Source of the DNA: Bacteroidales bacterium
GTDB lineage: Bacteria > Bacteroidota > Bacteroidia > Bacteroidales > ML635J-15
NCBI GenBank assembly: GCA_017997855.1
Contig: JAGOEF010000098.1
Coordinates: 1 to 6,161, forward strand
Direction of reading: 5' to 3'
Length of the DNA stretch: 6,161 nucleotides
Below, piece after piece: positions 1 through 4,922 of the stretch. Position 1 is the first letter of the stretch. Each line of letters begins with the position of its first letter. The notes below the pieces were generated by a model, which was given only the letters and a program-made list of their open reading frames with translations, did not search any database and was not told the origin of the DNA. The position numbers were made by a program, and so were the translations under genes.

Positions 1-60
1 TGCTGCAATGGCTACCTGTGCCTTGAAACTTGCACTAAACTTCCTTCTGCTTTTTTTCAT
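1..60 (-). CDS. IS3-family transposase OrfA, N-terminus only (partial)
   Basis: The minus strand from 60 reads ATG and stays open for 20 codons to the window edge, giving MKKSRRKFSASFKAQVA followed by IAA. This matches the start of IS3-family OrfA proteins (HTH_Tnp_1 type), which typically begin with a short basic stretch followed by K/R-[FY]-[ST]-x-x-F-K-x-x-[VA]. OrfA supplies the helix-turn-helix DNA-binding part of the transposase. In this family a programmed frameshift onto OrfB (DDE catalytic domain) makes the full enzyme, but OrfB would lie outside the window. The identification rests on a short motif plus the adjacent IS end, which support each other. Confidence 0.75.
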   Translation of the reverse strand, partial: MKKSRRKFSASFKAQVAIAA

Positions 61-126
61 AATACTGGTAAATTTAATCGTTTTTATTCAACTTAACCAG
101 TGGTCCAAATTTCGGGGAGTATTATA
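1..126 (-). mobile_element. End of an IS3-family insertion sequence (partial)
   Basis: This is the terminal segment of an insertion sequence whose body lies to the left of the window. Reading the minus strand, an inverted-repeat-like end (about 126 to 97, containing CTCCCCGAAATTTGGACCA) is followed by about 40 bases and then the start of a transposase OrfA. The element TCCCC-GAAA-TTTGGACCA resembles the ends of many IS3-family members, and a distance of about 65 bases from end to orfA start is normal for the family. The exact outer boundary is uncertain (about 118-131), because the other end and the target duplication are outside the window. It borders a reading frame that lacks its 5' part, so it probably inserted into that gene. 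Confidence 0.72.
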
Positions 127-134
127 TTGTTTGT

Positions 135-464
135 ATGATATGGGCCTCTGAGGATCCATCTTCCGAAACGGCAGTGGATGATATTGCCGAACAGGCATCT
201 ACGGTTGTGAGCACTTTGTTGTCTGACATTACCTGGGCTGAAGAAGTAACTGATTTCGAGAATAACGGAATTACTTTTGTCGGCACCGATGGTGTTGGTT
301 ATTATGTTGCAGACGATGGCAGCAGCACAAAGATGGTTACTTCAATCATGCTGCTCATTCCTTCCGACCAGAACAACATTATCGCCTTGGTTTTCTTCTC
401 AACCGAAGATACCTACGATGTGTATGAGCAAAGTTTCCTCGATATGGTGCTGTCAATCAAATAA
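135..464 (+). pseudogene. IS-truncated hypothetical protein, C-terminal part (possible PsbP/Mog1-like fold)
   Basis: This frame encodes 109 residues from the first ATG, but it is also open upstream to position 78, inside the insertion-sequence end. No promoter or ribosome-binding context is evident before the ATG at 135, so this is best read as the 3' part of a gene cut by the IS. The protein is acidic, begins around MIWASEDPSS, has a hydrophobic strand-like stretch (MVTSIMLLIPSD, then NNIIALVFFST) and ends in a helix-like YEQSFLDMVLSIK. This alternation and the closing 'LxxMxxSIK' recall the C-terminal half of PsbP/Mog1-like small secreted proteins of Bacteroidetes, though this is only a resemblance. 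If so, a signal peptide and the N-terminal strands are missing. A strong terminator follows 17 bases after the stop. It may be expressed from an outward IS promoter or be dead. Confidence 0.55.
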
Positions 465-481
465 AGATTATCGCTGATATT

Positions 482-514
482 AAAAAAAAACCTGTCCCGG
501 CAGGTTTTTTTTTT
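482..514 (+). terminator. Symmetrical intrinsic terminator
   Basis: Nine A residues (482-490), the hairpin CCTG-TCCCGG-CAGG (491-504) and ten T residues (505-514) form a stem extended by A-T pairs. T495 and G500 can add a wobble pair, leaving a CCCG loop. Because the A and T runs mirror each other, it could work on both strands. It ends the truncated gene to the left. The promoter of the next gene starts at its final T residues. Confidence 0.85.
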
Positions 515-542
515 GATTAAAACGCAGAATTAACTATTTTTG
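512..542 (+). promoter_or_regulatory. Bacteroidetes-type promoter (-33 TTTG, -7 TATTTTTG)
   Basis: TTTG (512-515) and TATTTTTG (535-542) match the primary sigma-factor consensus of Bacteroidetes, TTTG and TAnnTTTG, with a 19-base spacer inside the usual 19-21 range. The start of transcription is expected near 546-550. That places it almost on the ATG of a tiny ORF at 550 and gives the MATE gene a leader of about 175 bases. The -33 box overlaps the T-tract of the preceding terminator. Confidence 0.6.
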
Positions 543-549
543 CGGCGTT

Positions 550-618
550 ATGAAAACAACAAAAACACCGTTTCTGTTTTTTTGCGTCGTCGTGGCGATG
601 CAAATTCCGGCAGCCTGA
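550..618 (+). CDS. Tiny hydrophobic ORF (22 residues), possible leader peptide or gene remnant
   Basis: ATG at 550 to TGA at 616-618 encodes 22 residues, MKTTKTPFLFFCVVVAMQ followed by IPAA. The layout is signal-peptide-like: a basic start, a hydrophobic core (PFLFFCVVVAM) and a small-residue end. It sits 7 bases after a near-perfect -7 box, so it would be nearly leaderless. The stop codon lies in the hairpin-forming segment 611-632. Reading through the TGA adds only nine codons before another stop, so no longer frameshift-free gene is apparent. It could be a regulatory leader peptide for the MATE gene, a small membrane peptide, the stump of a decayed exported protein, or chance. There is no homology evidence. 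Confidence 0.3.
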   Translation: MKTTKTPFLFFCVVVAMQIPAA

Positions 619-639
619 GGCTTGCTTGCAGGTGTTTTT
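611..639 (+). promoter_or_regulatory. Possible attenuator-like hairpin in the MATE leader
   Basis: Two exclusive pairings are visible. GCAGCC-TGA-GGCTTGC (610-625) pairs with one bulge, and CCTG (614-617) can instead pair with CAGG (629-632), just before a run of five T residues (635-639). The stop codon of the tiny ORF (616-618) lies in the loop or stem. This arrangement is compatible with translation-linked attenuation, but the stems are short and the T-run is brief, so it may be fortuitous. Confidence 0.25.
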
Positions 640-670
640 CTTCGATAAATCAGATAAAAATACGTGAAAG

Positions 671-691
671 CGATTCCGCAGGGGTGAATTG
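671..691 (+). other. Small hairpin in the MATE 5' leader
   Basis: CGATTC (671-676) can pair with GAATTG (686-691), giving six pairs including one G-T wobble around a nine-base loop CGCAGGGGT. It does not match any riboswitch class I recognise. The rest of the 619-724 leader is AT-rich, with repeated TTTTTGAT-like words just before the start codon. Confidence 0.2.
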
Positions 692-724
692 ATTGATGAT
701 TTATGAATTTTTTGATTTTTGATT

Positions 725-2137
725 ATGAAAAGAAGGTTTGAAAGCTTGAAAATTAAACAATTAGGCGGTGCGCTGAAGCAGGCTTTTGTTGATTCTGATA
801 CCGATTACACTTCGGTAGGTTTGAGTAAGGCAATATTTTTATTGTCGGTACCTATGGTGCTCGAAATGTTGCTGACTTCTATTTTTTCGTTGGCAGATAT
901 GTTTTTTGTGAGTCGTTTGGGTAACGATGCCGTAGCTACTATTGGATTAACCGAAGCAGTAATAAACCTTGTTTATTCGGTTGCATTTGGAATTAGCATT
1001 GCCACCACGGCCATTATCAGCCGTCGTGTGGGTGAGCGTAAATTTCGGGCTGCATCGGAGGCCGCTTTGCAGTCGATTTGGATAGGCACGGCCATCTCGT
1101 TGCTTATTGCTATACCGGGAATACTCTTTGCCAGCGATATTTTACATCTGATGGGAGGCAATAAGACAATTTCGGGCGACATGTCGGGTTACATGGCTAT
1201 AAGTCTTGGCGGGAGTTTCAGCATTATTCTGATATTTATCAATAACGCAATATTCCGGAGTTCCGGCAAGCCCTTACTTGCATTGCGTACGTTGGCTGTT
1301 GCCAATCTGCTGAATATTATTCTGGACCCGCTGATGATTTTTGGTATCGGTTCGTGGCAGGGAATGGGTATCGAGGGTGCCGCATGGGCCACTTTAATCG
1401 GAAGGGGAACAGCCGTATTTTATCAATTGTATGTGCTAAGTCGTGAAGCGCAACTGGTTTCGCTGCGGAAAGCCCGTAAATATTTTGATTTTGATGTAAT
1501 CAGGAGTATTTTGAAGCTTTCGGCCGGTGGCATCAGTCAGAATTTTGCAGCAACCTTCAGCTGGTTGTTGCTGGTTCGTATTATCAGTAGTCTGGGAAGT
1601 GTGGCTGTTGCGGGATATACCATTGCCTTAAGAATATTGCTTTTTATTCTGTTACCTGTTGCAGGGGTTGCCAATGCCACTTCGACACTTGTCGGACAAA
1701 ACCTGGGTGCGAAAAAAACTGAGCGTGCTGTACGCACTGTAAAAATTGCCGGAGGAGTGAGTGCTGCCATTATGTTTCTGGCCGGTGTATTGTGTTTTAT
1801 TTTTGCAGAACAAGCGGTTACATTATTTGCTACACAAGCCGAAACTGCTGCAGCAGCAACCCGTGGATTGCGTTATCTGGCAGTTGGTTTTCCGATCTAT
1901 GCGCTGGGTATGGTTATGATGAATGCACTCAACGGAGCCGGCGACACCACCACCCCATTCCGTATTAATATATTATGTTATCTCGTTATCGAAATTTCGC
2001 TTGCCTTGCTGCTGGCCTATATTTTAAAACTAAACGAAACGGGTATTTACATTTCGATTCTGGCAGCCGAACTGGCATTCACTGCCTCGGCTATCTACTT
2101 TTTTGCCAAAGGAAAGTGGAAGGCTGTGAAGGTATAG
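725..2137 (+). CDS. MATE-family multidrug efflux / cation antiporter
   Basis: This is a 470-residue inner-membrane transporter of the multidrug and toxic compound extrusion (MATE, NorM/DinF-type) family, which exports cationic drugs or metabolites in exchange for Na+ or H+. It has the family's twelve-helix layout in two homologous halves. The first half opens at residues 42-66 (VPMVLEMLLTSIFSLADMFF, then VSRLG), with a conserved RSSGKPLLALRTLAVANLLN followed by IILDPLMIFG at about 178-207. The second half carries ATSTLVGQNLGAKKTERA (about 318-335) and NALNGAGDTTTPF (about 400-412). A hydrophilic N-terminal extension of about 25 residues containing DTDYT is common in a Bacteroidetes subgroup. 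Length is normal and the frame is intact. I start at ATG 725, because a TTG at 719 would add only two residues. Substrate cannot be read from sequence. It appears to be transcribed alone from the promoter at 512-542 through an unusually long leader. It ends 5 bases from a convergent gene. Confidence 0.93.
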   Translation: MKRRFESLKIKQLGGALKQAFVDSDTDYTSVGLSKAIFLLSVPMVLEMLLTSIFSLADMFFVSRLGNDAVATIGLTEAVINLVYSVAFGISIATTAIISRRVGERKFRAASEAALQSIWIGTAISLLIAIPGILFASDILHLMGGNKTISGDMSGYMAISLGGSFSIILIFINNAIFRSSGKPLLALRTLAVANLLNIILDPLMIFGIGSWQGMGIEGAAWATLIGRGTAVFYQLYVLSREAQLVSLRKARKYFDFDVIRSILKLSAGGISQNFAATFSWLLLVRIISSLGSVAVAGYTIALRILLFILLPVAGVANATSTLVGQNLGAKKTERAVRTVKIAGGVSAAIMFLAGVLCFIFAEQAVTLFATQAETAAAATRGLRYLAVGFPIYALGMVMMNALNGAGDTTTPFRINILCYLVIEISLALLLAYILKLNETGIYISILAAELAFTASAIYFFAKGKWKAVKV

Positions 2138-2171
2138 CCCGGTCAGTTAAAGAGGACTTTTACATCCGGCT
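2136..2171. terminator. Possible bidirectional stem between convergent genes
   Basis: AGCCCGG (2136-2142) can pair with CCGGCT (2166-2171) with one bulged C. An inner imperfect pairing (TAAAG with CTTTTA) lies in the loop, and TT follows on the plus strand. It covers the MATE stop codon and the last codons of the opposing gene. Only 5 bases separate the two stop codons, so any terminator has to overlap coding sequence. The T-tract is poor, so this is tentative. Confidence 0.25.
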
Positions 2172-2541
2172 TTAGAAGTATCACAATGCCTGAAATTCCC
2201 AGTGCTGTTCCCAATGGCATGTTCATACAATTAATGGCATCGGTGACAATGCAAAATACCCTGTGCTTCCGCTTTAACAGGAAAATTCCCGTAAGCAGAT
2301 TCAGCACTGCTGAAATACCTACGGCAAGCGATGCCATTATTGAAACAGCGATAAACACTACACCCACAATTCCCAGCACCATTTGATTTTCGAAAGCAAA
2401 CAAGGCAAAGCCGGCAATCATTCCTACCCCAAAAGCAAAGTAGATAATTACGGCAAATATCCCAAGACTCAGTGTCAGACCTGCCCACACAAAATGAAAT
2501 GCCGCCAGGGTGCGCAGCTGATTAATCTCCTGATTGCCCAT
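2143..2541 (-). CDS. Conserved small membrane protein with four predicted helices
   Basis: This 132-residue protein starts MGNQEINQLRTLAAFHFVWA and has about four hydrophobic segments (residues about 12-35, 37-50, 55-89 and 98-123). A basic KRKHR turn (90-94) comes before the last part. The C-terminal block, FCIVTDAINCMNMPLGTALG followed by ISGIVILLKPDVKVLF, fits a pattern I know from widespread uncharacterised bacterial membrane proteins (FC-x-V-x-A-I-x-C-x-x-M-P-x-G-T-x-L-G...VK-x-LF). No function is known. The frame extends upstream to an ATG at 2574, but I prefer ATG 2541: a TAnnTTTG box (2569-2562) lies inside that extension, and related proteins begin near the 'L-R/K-x-L-x-x-F/L-H' segment. 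It is convergent with the MATE gene and divergent from the FKBP gene, so it appears to be a monocistronic unit. Confidence 0.75.
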   Translation of the reverse strand: MGNQEINQLRTLAAFHFVWAGLTLSLGIFAVIIYFAFGVGMIAGFALFAFENQMVLGIVGVVFIAVSIMASLAVGISAVLNLLTGIFLLKRKHRVFCIVTDAINCMNMPLGTALGISGIVILLKPDVKVLFN

Positions 2542-2561
2542 GTAACATTTTTTATCTGCAT

Positions 2562-2569
2562 CAAAAGTA
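2562..2569 (-). promoter_or_regulatory. Promoter -7 box (TACTTTTG) for the small membrane protein gene
   Basis: On the minus strand TACTTTTG matches the Bacteroidetes -7 consensus TAnnTTTG exactly. It lies 20 bases before the ATG at 2541, leaving a short untranslated leader. The -33 region upstream (near 2590, TTTTTTCGG on the minus strand) is not a clean TTTG. The box falls within the longer alternative reading frame, which argues for the shorter start. Confidence 0.5.
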
Positions 2570-2647
2570 CGCAAATTAAGGGCTAAGTTGCCGAAAAAAT
2601 TGTTAAATCTTTTGTTGAAAACTATCCGGGCGCTTGATGAAATTAGC

Positions 2648-2678
2648 TTGGTAAATTAAAATTTATGAAGTTATTTAG
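2648..2678 (+). promoter_or_regulatory. Weak candidate promoter for the FKBP gene
   Basis: TTG (2648-2650) and TTATTTAG (2671-2678) are 20 bases apart. The second box matches TAnnTTTG at only four of six fixed positions. It is the best plus-strand candidate I find in the divergent intergenic region 2575-2698, which otherwise contains no gene and is AT-rich. Confidence 0.25.
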
Positions 2679-2698
2679 CAGCGCAAAAACACAAAAAC

Positions 2699-3391
2699 AT
2701 GAAAACACTTAAATTCTTAGTCCTTGCAGCAGCAGGTCTTATTTTTATGAATGCCTGTCAGTCGCAAAAAAAATCTTCGGATGCTTCGTTTACGCTGGCC
2801 AATGCCAAAGATTCGGCATCGTATGCCATTGGAGTGCAGATTGCCAATAATTTTGAACAGAACAGCATTCTTGGCGATATTAATCTGGATGCCATCCTTG
2901 CCGGGATGAAAGACAACCAGGCCGGTAATCCCAAAATCACTGTTGAGAACACCGATAAAATTGTTAACGACTATTTTTCGAAAATAACCGCTTCAAAAAG
3001 TGGCGATAAAATTAAACAAGGCGAAGAGTTTCTTGCCGCCAAAGAAAAAGAACCCGGAGTGGTAAAAACGCAAAGCGGTTTGCTGTATAAAGAAATCAAA
3101 GCCGGTGCCGGACCTTCACCGAAAACCACCGATAAAGTAAAAACCCATTATCGCGGTACCTTGATTAACGGTACAGAATTCGATTCGTCCTACAAACGCG
3201 GTGAGCCTGCAGTATTTCCTGTTAACGCAGTCATTAAAGGCTGGACAGAAGCCCTGCAGCTGATGAAACCCGGTTCCAAATGGGAACTCTATATCCCCTA
3301 CTATCTTGCCTATGGCGAAAGAGGTGCCGGGCAACTTATCGGACCCTACGAAACCCTGATATTCGAAATTGAATTAATCAGTATTGAATAA
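2699..3391 (+). CDS. FKBP-type peptidyl-prolyl cis-trans isomerase, lipoprotein (FkpA/Mip-like)
   Basis: This 230-residue envelope foldase catalyses cis-trans isomerisation of X-Pro bonds in exported proteins. The N-terminus is a lipoprotein signal, MKTLKFLVLAAAGLIFMNAC, with predicted lipidation at Cys20. Residues about 33-95 (DSASYAIGVQIANNF ... LDAILAGMKDN) are an FKBP_N domain, the helical dimerisation module of Mip/FkpA. The C-terminal FKBP domain (about 120-230) keeps the residues lining the catalytic and FK506 pocket of human FKBP12: Tyr151, Phe161-Asp162, Phe173, Val178-Ile179, Trp182, Tyr205 and Phe222. Activity is therefore expected. The residues after Cys20 (QSQKKSSD) lack the acidic surface-export signal (LES) known in some Bacteroidetes, so a periplasm-facing membrane anchor is more likely. 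It starts at ATG 2699 in A-rich sequence and has its own hairpin terminator, so it is separate from the pyr operon. Confidence 0.93.
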   Translation: MKTLKFLVLAAAGLIFMNACQSQKKSSDASFTLANAKDSASYAIGVQIANNFEQNSILGDINLDAILAGMKDNQAGNPKITVENTDKIVNDYFSKITASKSGDKIKQGEEFLAAKEKEPGVVKTQSGLLYKEIKAGAGPSPKTTDKVKTHYRGTLINGTEFDSSYKRGEPAVFPVNAVIKGWTEALQLMKPGSKWELYIPYYLAYGERGAGQLIGPYETLIFEIELISIE

Positions 3392-3416
3392 CCGAAGTCA
3401 TCTTCGGTTTTTTTTT
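3391..3416 (+). terminator. Intrinsic terminator of the FKBP gene
   Basis: ACCGAAG (3391-3397) and CTTCGGT (3402-3408) form a perfect seven-pair stem with a TCAT loop, followed by a T-run to 3416. The first base of the stem is the last base of the FKBP stop codon. It separates the FKBP unit from pyrB, whose ATG lies 43 bases further on. No clean TAnnTTTG box is visible in that gap. Confidence 0.9.
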
Positions 3417-3459
3417 GTAAAAAAATGAACAACTATCAATTTAAACTAAATACACATCA

Positions 3460-4368
3460 ATGAAAAACAAAAGTTTAATCTCAATCAGCGACTACTCGAA
3501 GCAGGACTATCTGCAAATTTTAGAGCTGGCCGGTTATTTCGAAAAACATCCGAATCAGGACATCCTCAGAGGGCATGTGATTGCTTCGTTATTCTTCGAA
3601 CCTTCAACTCGTACACGCTTAAGCTTCGAAAGTGCCGTACAACGTCTGGGTGGACGAATTATTGGTTTTTCGGAAGCCGGAAATTCCTCGGTATCGAAAG
3701 GTGAAACGCTGAAAGACACTATTCTCACTGTGGCCAACTACAGCGATCTGATTATTATGCGACATCCGGTGGAAGGCAGTGCCCGTTTTGCCAGTGAGGT
3801 ATCATCGGTTCCCGTGGTGAATGCAGGCGACGGTGCAAATCAGCACCCGACACAATGCTTACTCGACCTCTATTCGATTCAAAAAACACAGGGCACTCTC
3901 GAAAATCTGAGCATTGCCATAGTAGGTGACCTTAAATATGGACGCACAGTGCATTCACTTATTCAGGCAATGGCCAATTTTAACCCGGTATTCCATTTTG
4001 TGTCGCCTCCCACACTGAGGTTGCCCGAAGAATACAAAATATTCCTGAACAACCACAATATACCCTTCTTCGAACACAGCGAAATTACCGATTGCATCCG
4101 CGAAAGCGATATCCTGTATGTAACACGGGTACAACGCGAGCGATTCAGCGACCCCATGGAATACGAAAAAGTTAAGAATGCCTACGTGCTGCACAACCGA
4201 ATGCTCGAAGGCAGCCGTGAGAACCTGAGGATCATGCATCCACTGCCACGCGTAAGCGAAATCAATATTGATGTGGATCCCAACCCCAAGGCCTATTATT
4301 TTACGCAGGCTCTTAATGGTGTGTACACCCGTATGGCAATAATTTCAGCAATTTTAGGATTAAAATAA
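3460..4368 (+). CDS. pyrB: Aspartate carbamoyltransferase, catalytic subunit
   Basis: This 302-residue cytoplasmic enzyme condenses carbamoyl phosphate with L-aspartate to N-carbamoyl-L-aspartate, the committed step of pyrimidine (UMP) synthesis. The carbamoyl-phosphate loop [13 protein letters not shown] is present (Ser49-Thr50-Arg51-Thr52-Arg53). Ser76 and Lys80 (SSVSKGET) correspond to the E. coli 80s-loop residues Ser80/Lys84, contributed across the trimer interface. Other active-site residues are Arg101 ([10 protein letters not shown]), His129 and Gln132 (NQHPTQ), Arg162 (YGRTVHS), Arg223 and Gln225 (VTRVQRERF) and the 260-264 HPLPR loop. Nothing essential is missing. It is close in length to the E. 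coli subunit (about 310) and lies 9 bases before pyrI, so it is expected to form the dodecameric, allosterically controlled class of ATCase (two catalytic trimers, three regulatory dimers). No pyrimidine leader or attenuator is seen between the upstream terminator and the ATG. Confidence 0.97.
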   Translation: MKNKSLISISDYSKQDYLQILELAGYFEKHPNQDILRGHVIASLFFEPSTRTRLSFESAVQRLGGRIIGFSEAGNSSVSKGETLKDTILTVANYSDLIIMRHPVEGSARFASEVSSVPVVNAGDGANQHPTQCLLDLYSIQKTQGTLENLSIAIVGDLKYGRTVHSLIQAMANFNPVFHFVSPPTLRLPEEYKIFLNNHNIPFFEHSEITDCIRESDILYVTRVQRERFSDPMEYEKVKNAYVLHNRMLEGSRENLRIMHPLPRVSEINIDVDPNPKAYYFTQALNGVYTRMAIISAILGLK

Positions 4369-4377
4369 ACACGTATC

Positions 4378-4842
4378 ATGAAACAGAAAAATACAGAAAT
4401 GACAGTGCGTGCCATCGAAAACGGCACCGTGGTTGACCATATACCCTCTAAAAATTTGTTTAAAGTTCTTTCGATTATCGGAATCGAACGAATGGATACC
4501 ACGATTTTTATTGGCAACAACCTGGATAGTAAAAAACTCGGGAAAAAGGGTATTATCAAAATTACCGATAAATTTCCATCGATCGACGACTTCAACAAAA
4601 TTGCACTGCTGGCACCCAGCGCGGTTTTTAATATTATCCGTAACTACGAAGTGGTTGAGAAAAAAGCCGTCGAAATACCCAAAACCGTTGATGGTATAGT
4701 GAAATGTATGAACCCGAAATGCATAACCAACTTCGAGCATGTAACCACCCATTTCGACGTTTCGATGAACGAAGGTTCCTTGCAGCTGAAATGCCGTTAC
4801 TGCGAAAAAATTACCGATGAACGTAACATCGAAATTGTTTAA
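4378..4842 (+). CDS. pyrI: Aspartate carbamoyltransferase, regulatory subunit
   Basis: This 154-residue non-catalytic partner of PyrB binds nucleotide effectors and links catalytic trimers. In E. coli CTP (with UTP) inhibits and ATP activates. The allosteric domain has the nucleotide-site residues equivalent to E. coli Asp19, His20, Lys60 and Lys94, here Asp20, His21 (VVDHIPS), Lys61 (IKITDKF) and Lys95 (NYEVVEKK). The C-terminal zinc domain carries the four zinc-binding cysteines Cys110, Cys115 (KCMNPKC), Cys139 and Cys142 (KCRYC), needed to contact PyrB. Both domains are complete, so allosteric feedback control is likely, although the sign and strength of each effector cannot be predicted. 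It starts at ATG 4378, 9 bases after the pyrB stop, so the two are almost certainly co-transcribed. No hairpin terminator is apparent after its stop codon. Confidence 0.97.
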   Translation: MKQKNTEMTVRAIENGTVVDHIPSKNLFKVLSIIGIERMDTTIFIGNNLDSKKLGKKGIIKITDKFPSIDDFNKIALLAPSAVFNIIRNYEVVEKKAVEIPKTVDGIVKCMNPKCITNFEHVTTHFDVSMNEGSLQLKCRYCEKITDERNIEIV

Positions 4843-4867
4843 ATTAGACCTGAGTTTGGCACCTGTA

Positions 4868-4899
4868 TTTGCTTTATTGAAAAATAAATCTTAATATGG
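4868..4899 (+). promoter_or_regulatory. Tentative promoter for the serpin gene
   Basis: TTTG (4868-4871) and TAATATGG (4892-4899) are separated by 20 bases, the right spacing for a Bacteroidetes promoter, although the -7 box is imperfect. An 80-base gap after pyrI and the unrelated function suggest the serpin has its own promoter. Because no terminator is visible after pyrI, read-through from the pyr operon is also possible. Confidence 0.3.
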
Positions 4900-4922
4900 G
4901 TGCTTTATTTTAATTGAAGCCT

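Noticed and set aside
277..477. Plus-strand 66-residue frame overlapping the truncated gene
   Set aside because: It is a shadow of the 135-464 frame: Cys/Trp/Ser-rich, with no family resemblance.
719..724. TTG start adding Met-Ile to the MATE protein
   Set aside because: An ATG follows two codons later and TTG starts are uncommon in Bacteroidetes. The extra residues have no support.
619..724. Known riboswitch in the MATE leader
   Set aside because: I found no recognisable conserved core of TPP, cobalamin, SAM, guanidine, Mn or other common classes. Only short generic hairpins are visible.
2186..2586. Plus-strand frames opposite the small membrane protein
   Set aside because: They are fragmented into two short unrelated frames, whereas the minus strand encodes a continuous four-helix protein with a family-like C-terminus.
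4360..4752. Minus-strand 130-residue frame opposite pyrI
   Set aside because: It lies wholly antisense to a certain gene, is rich in Phe/His/Asn as expected for a reverse shadow of AT-rich codons, and has no recognisable motif.
4914..4922. TTG start adding three residues to the serpin
   Set aside because: The ATG at 4923 gives a compact, normal signal peptide (MKR plus hydrophobic core). The extension would only put extra residues in front of it.
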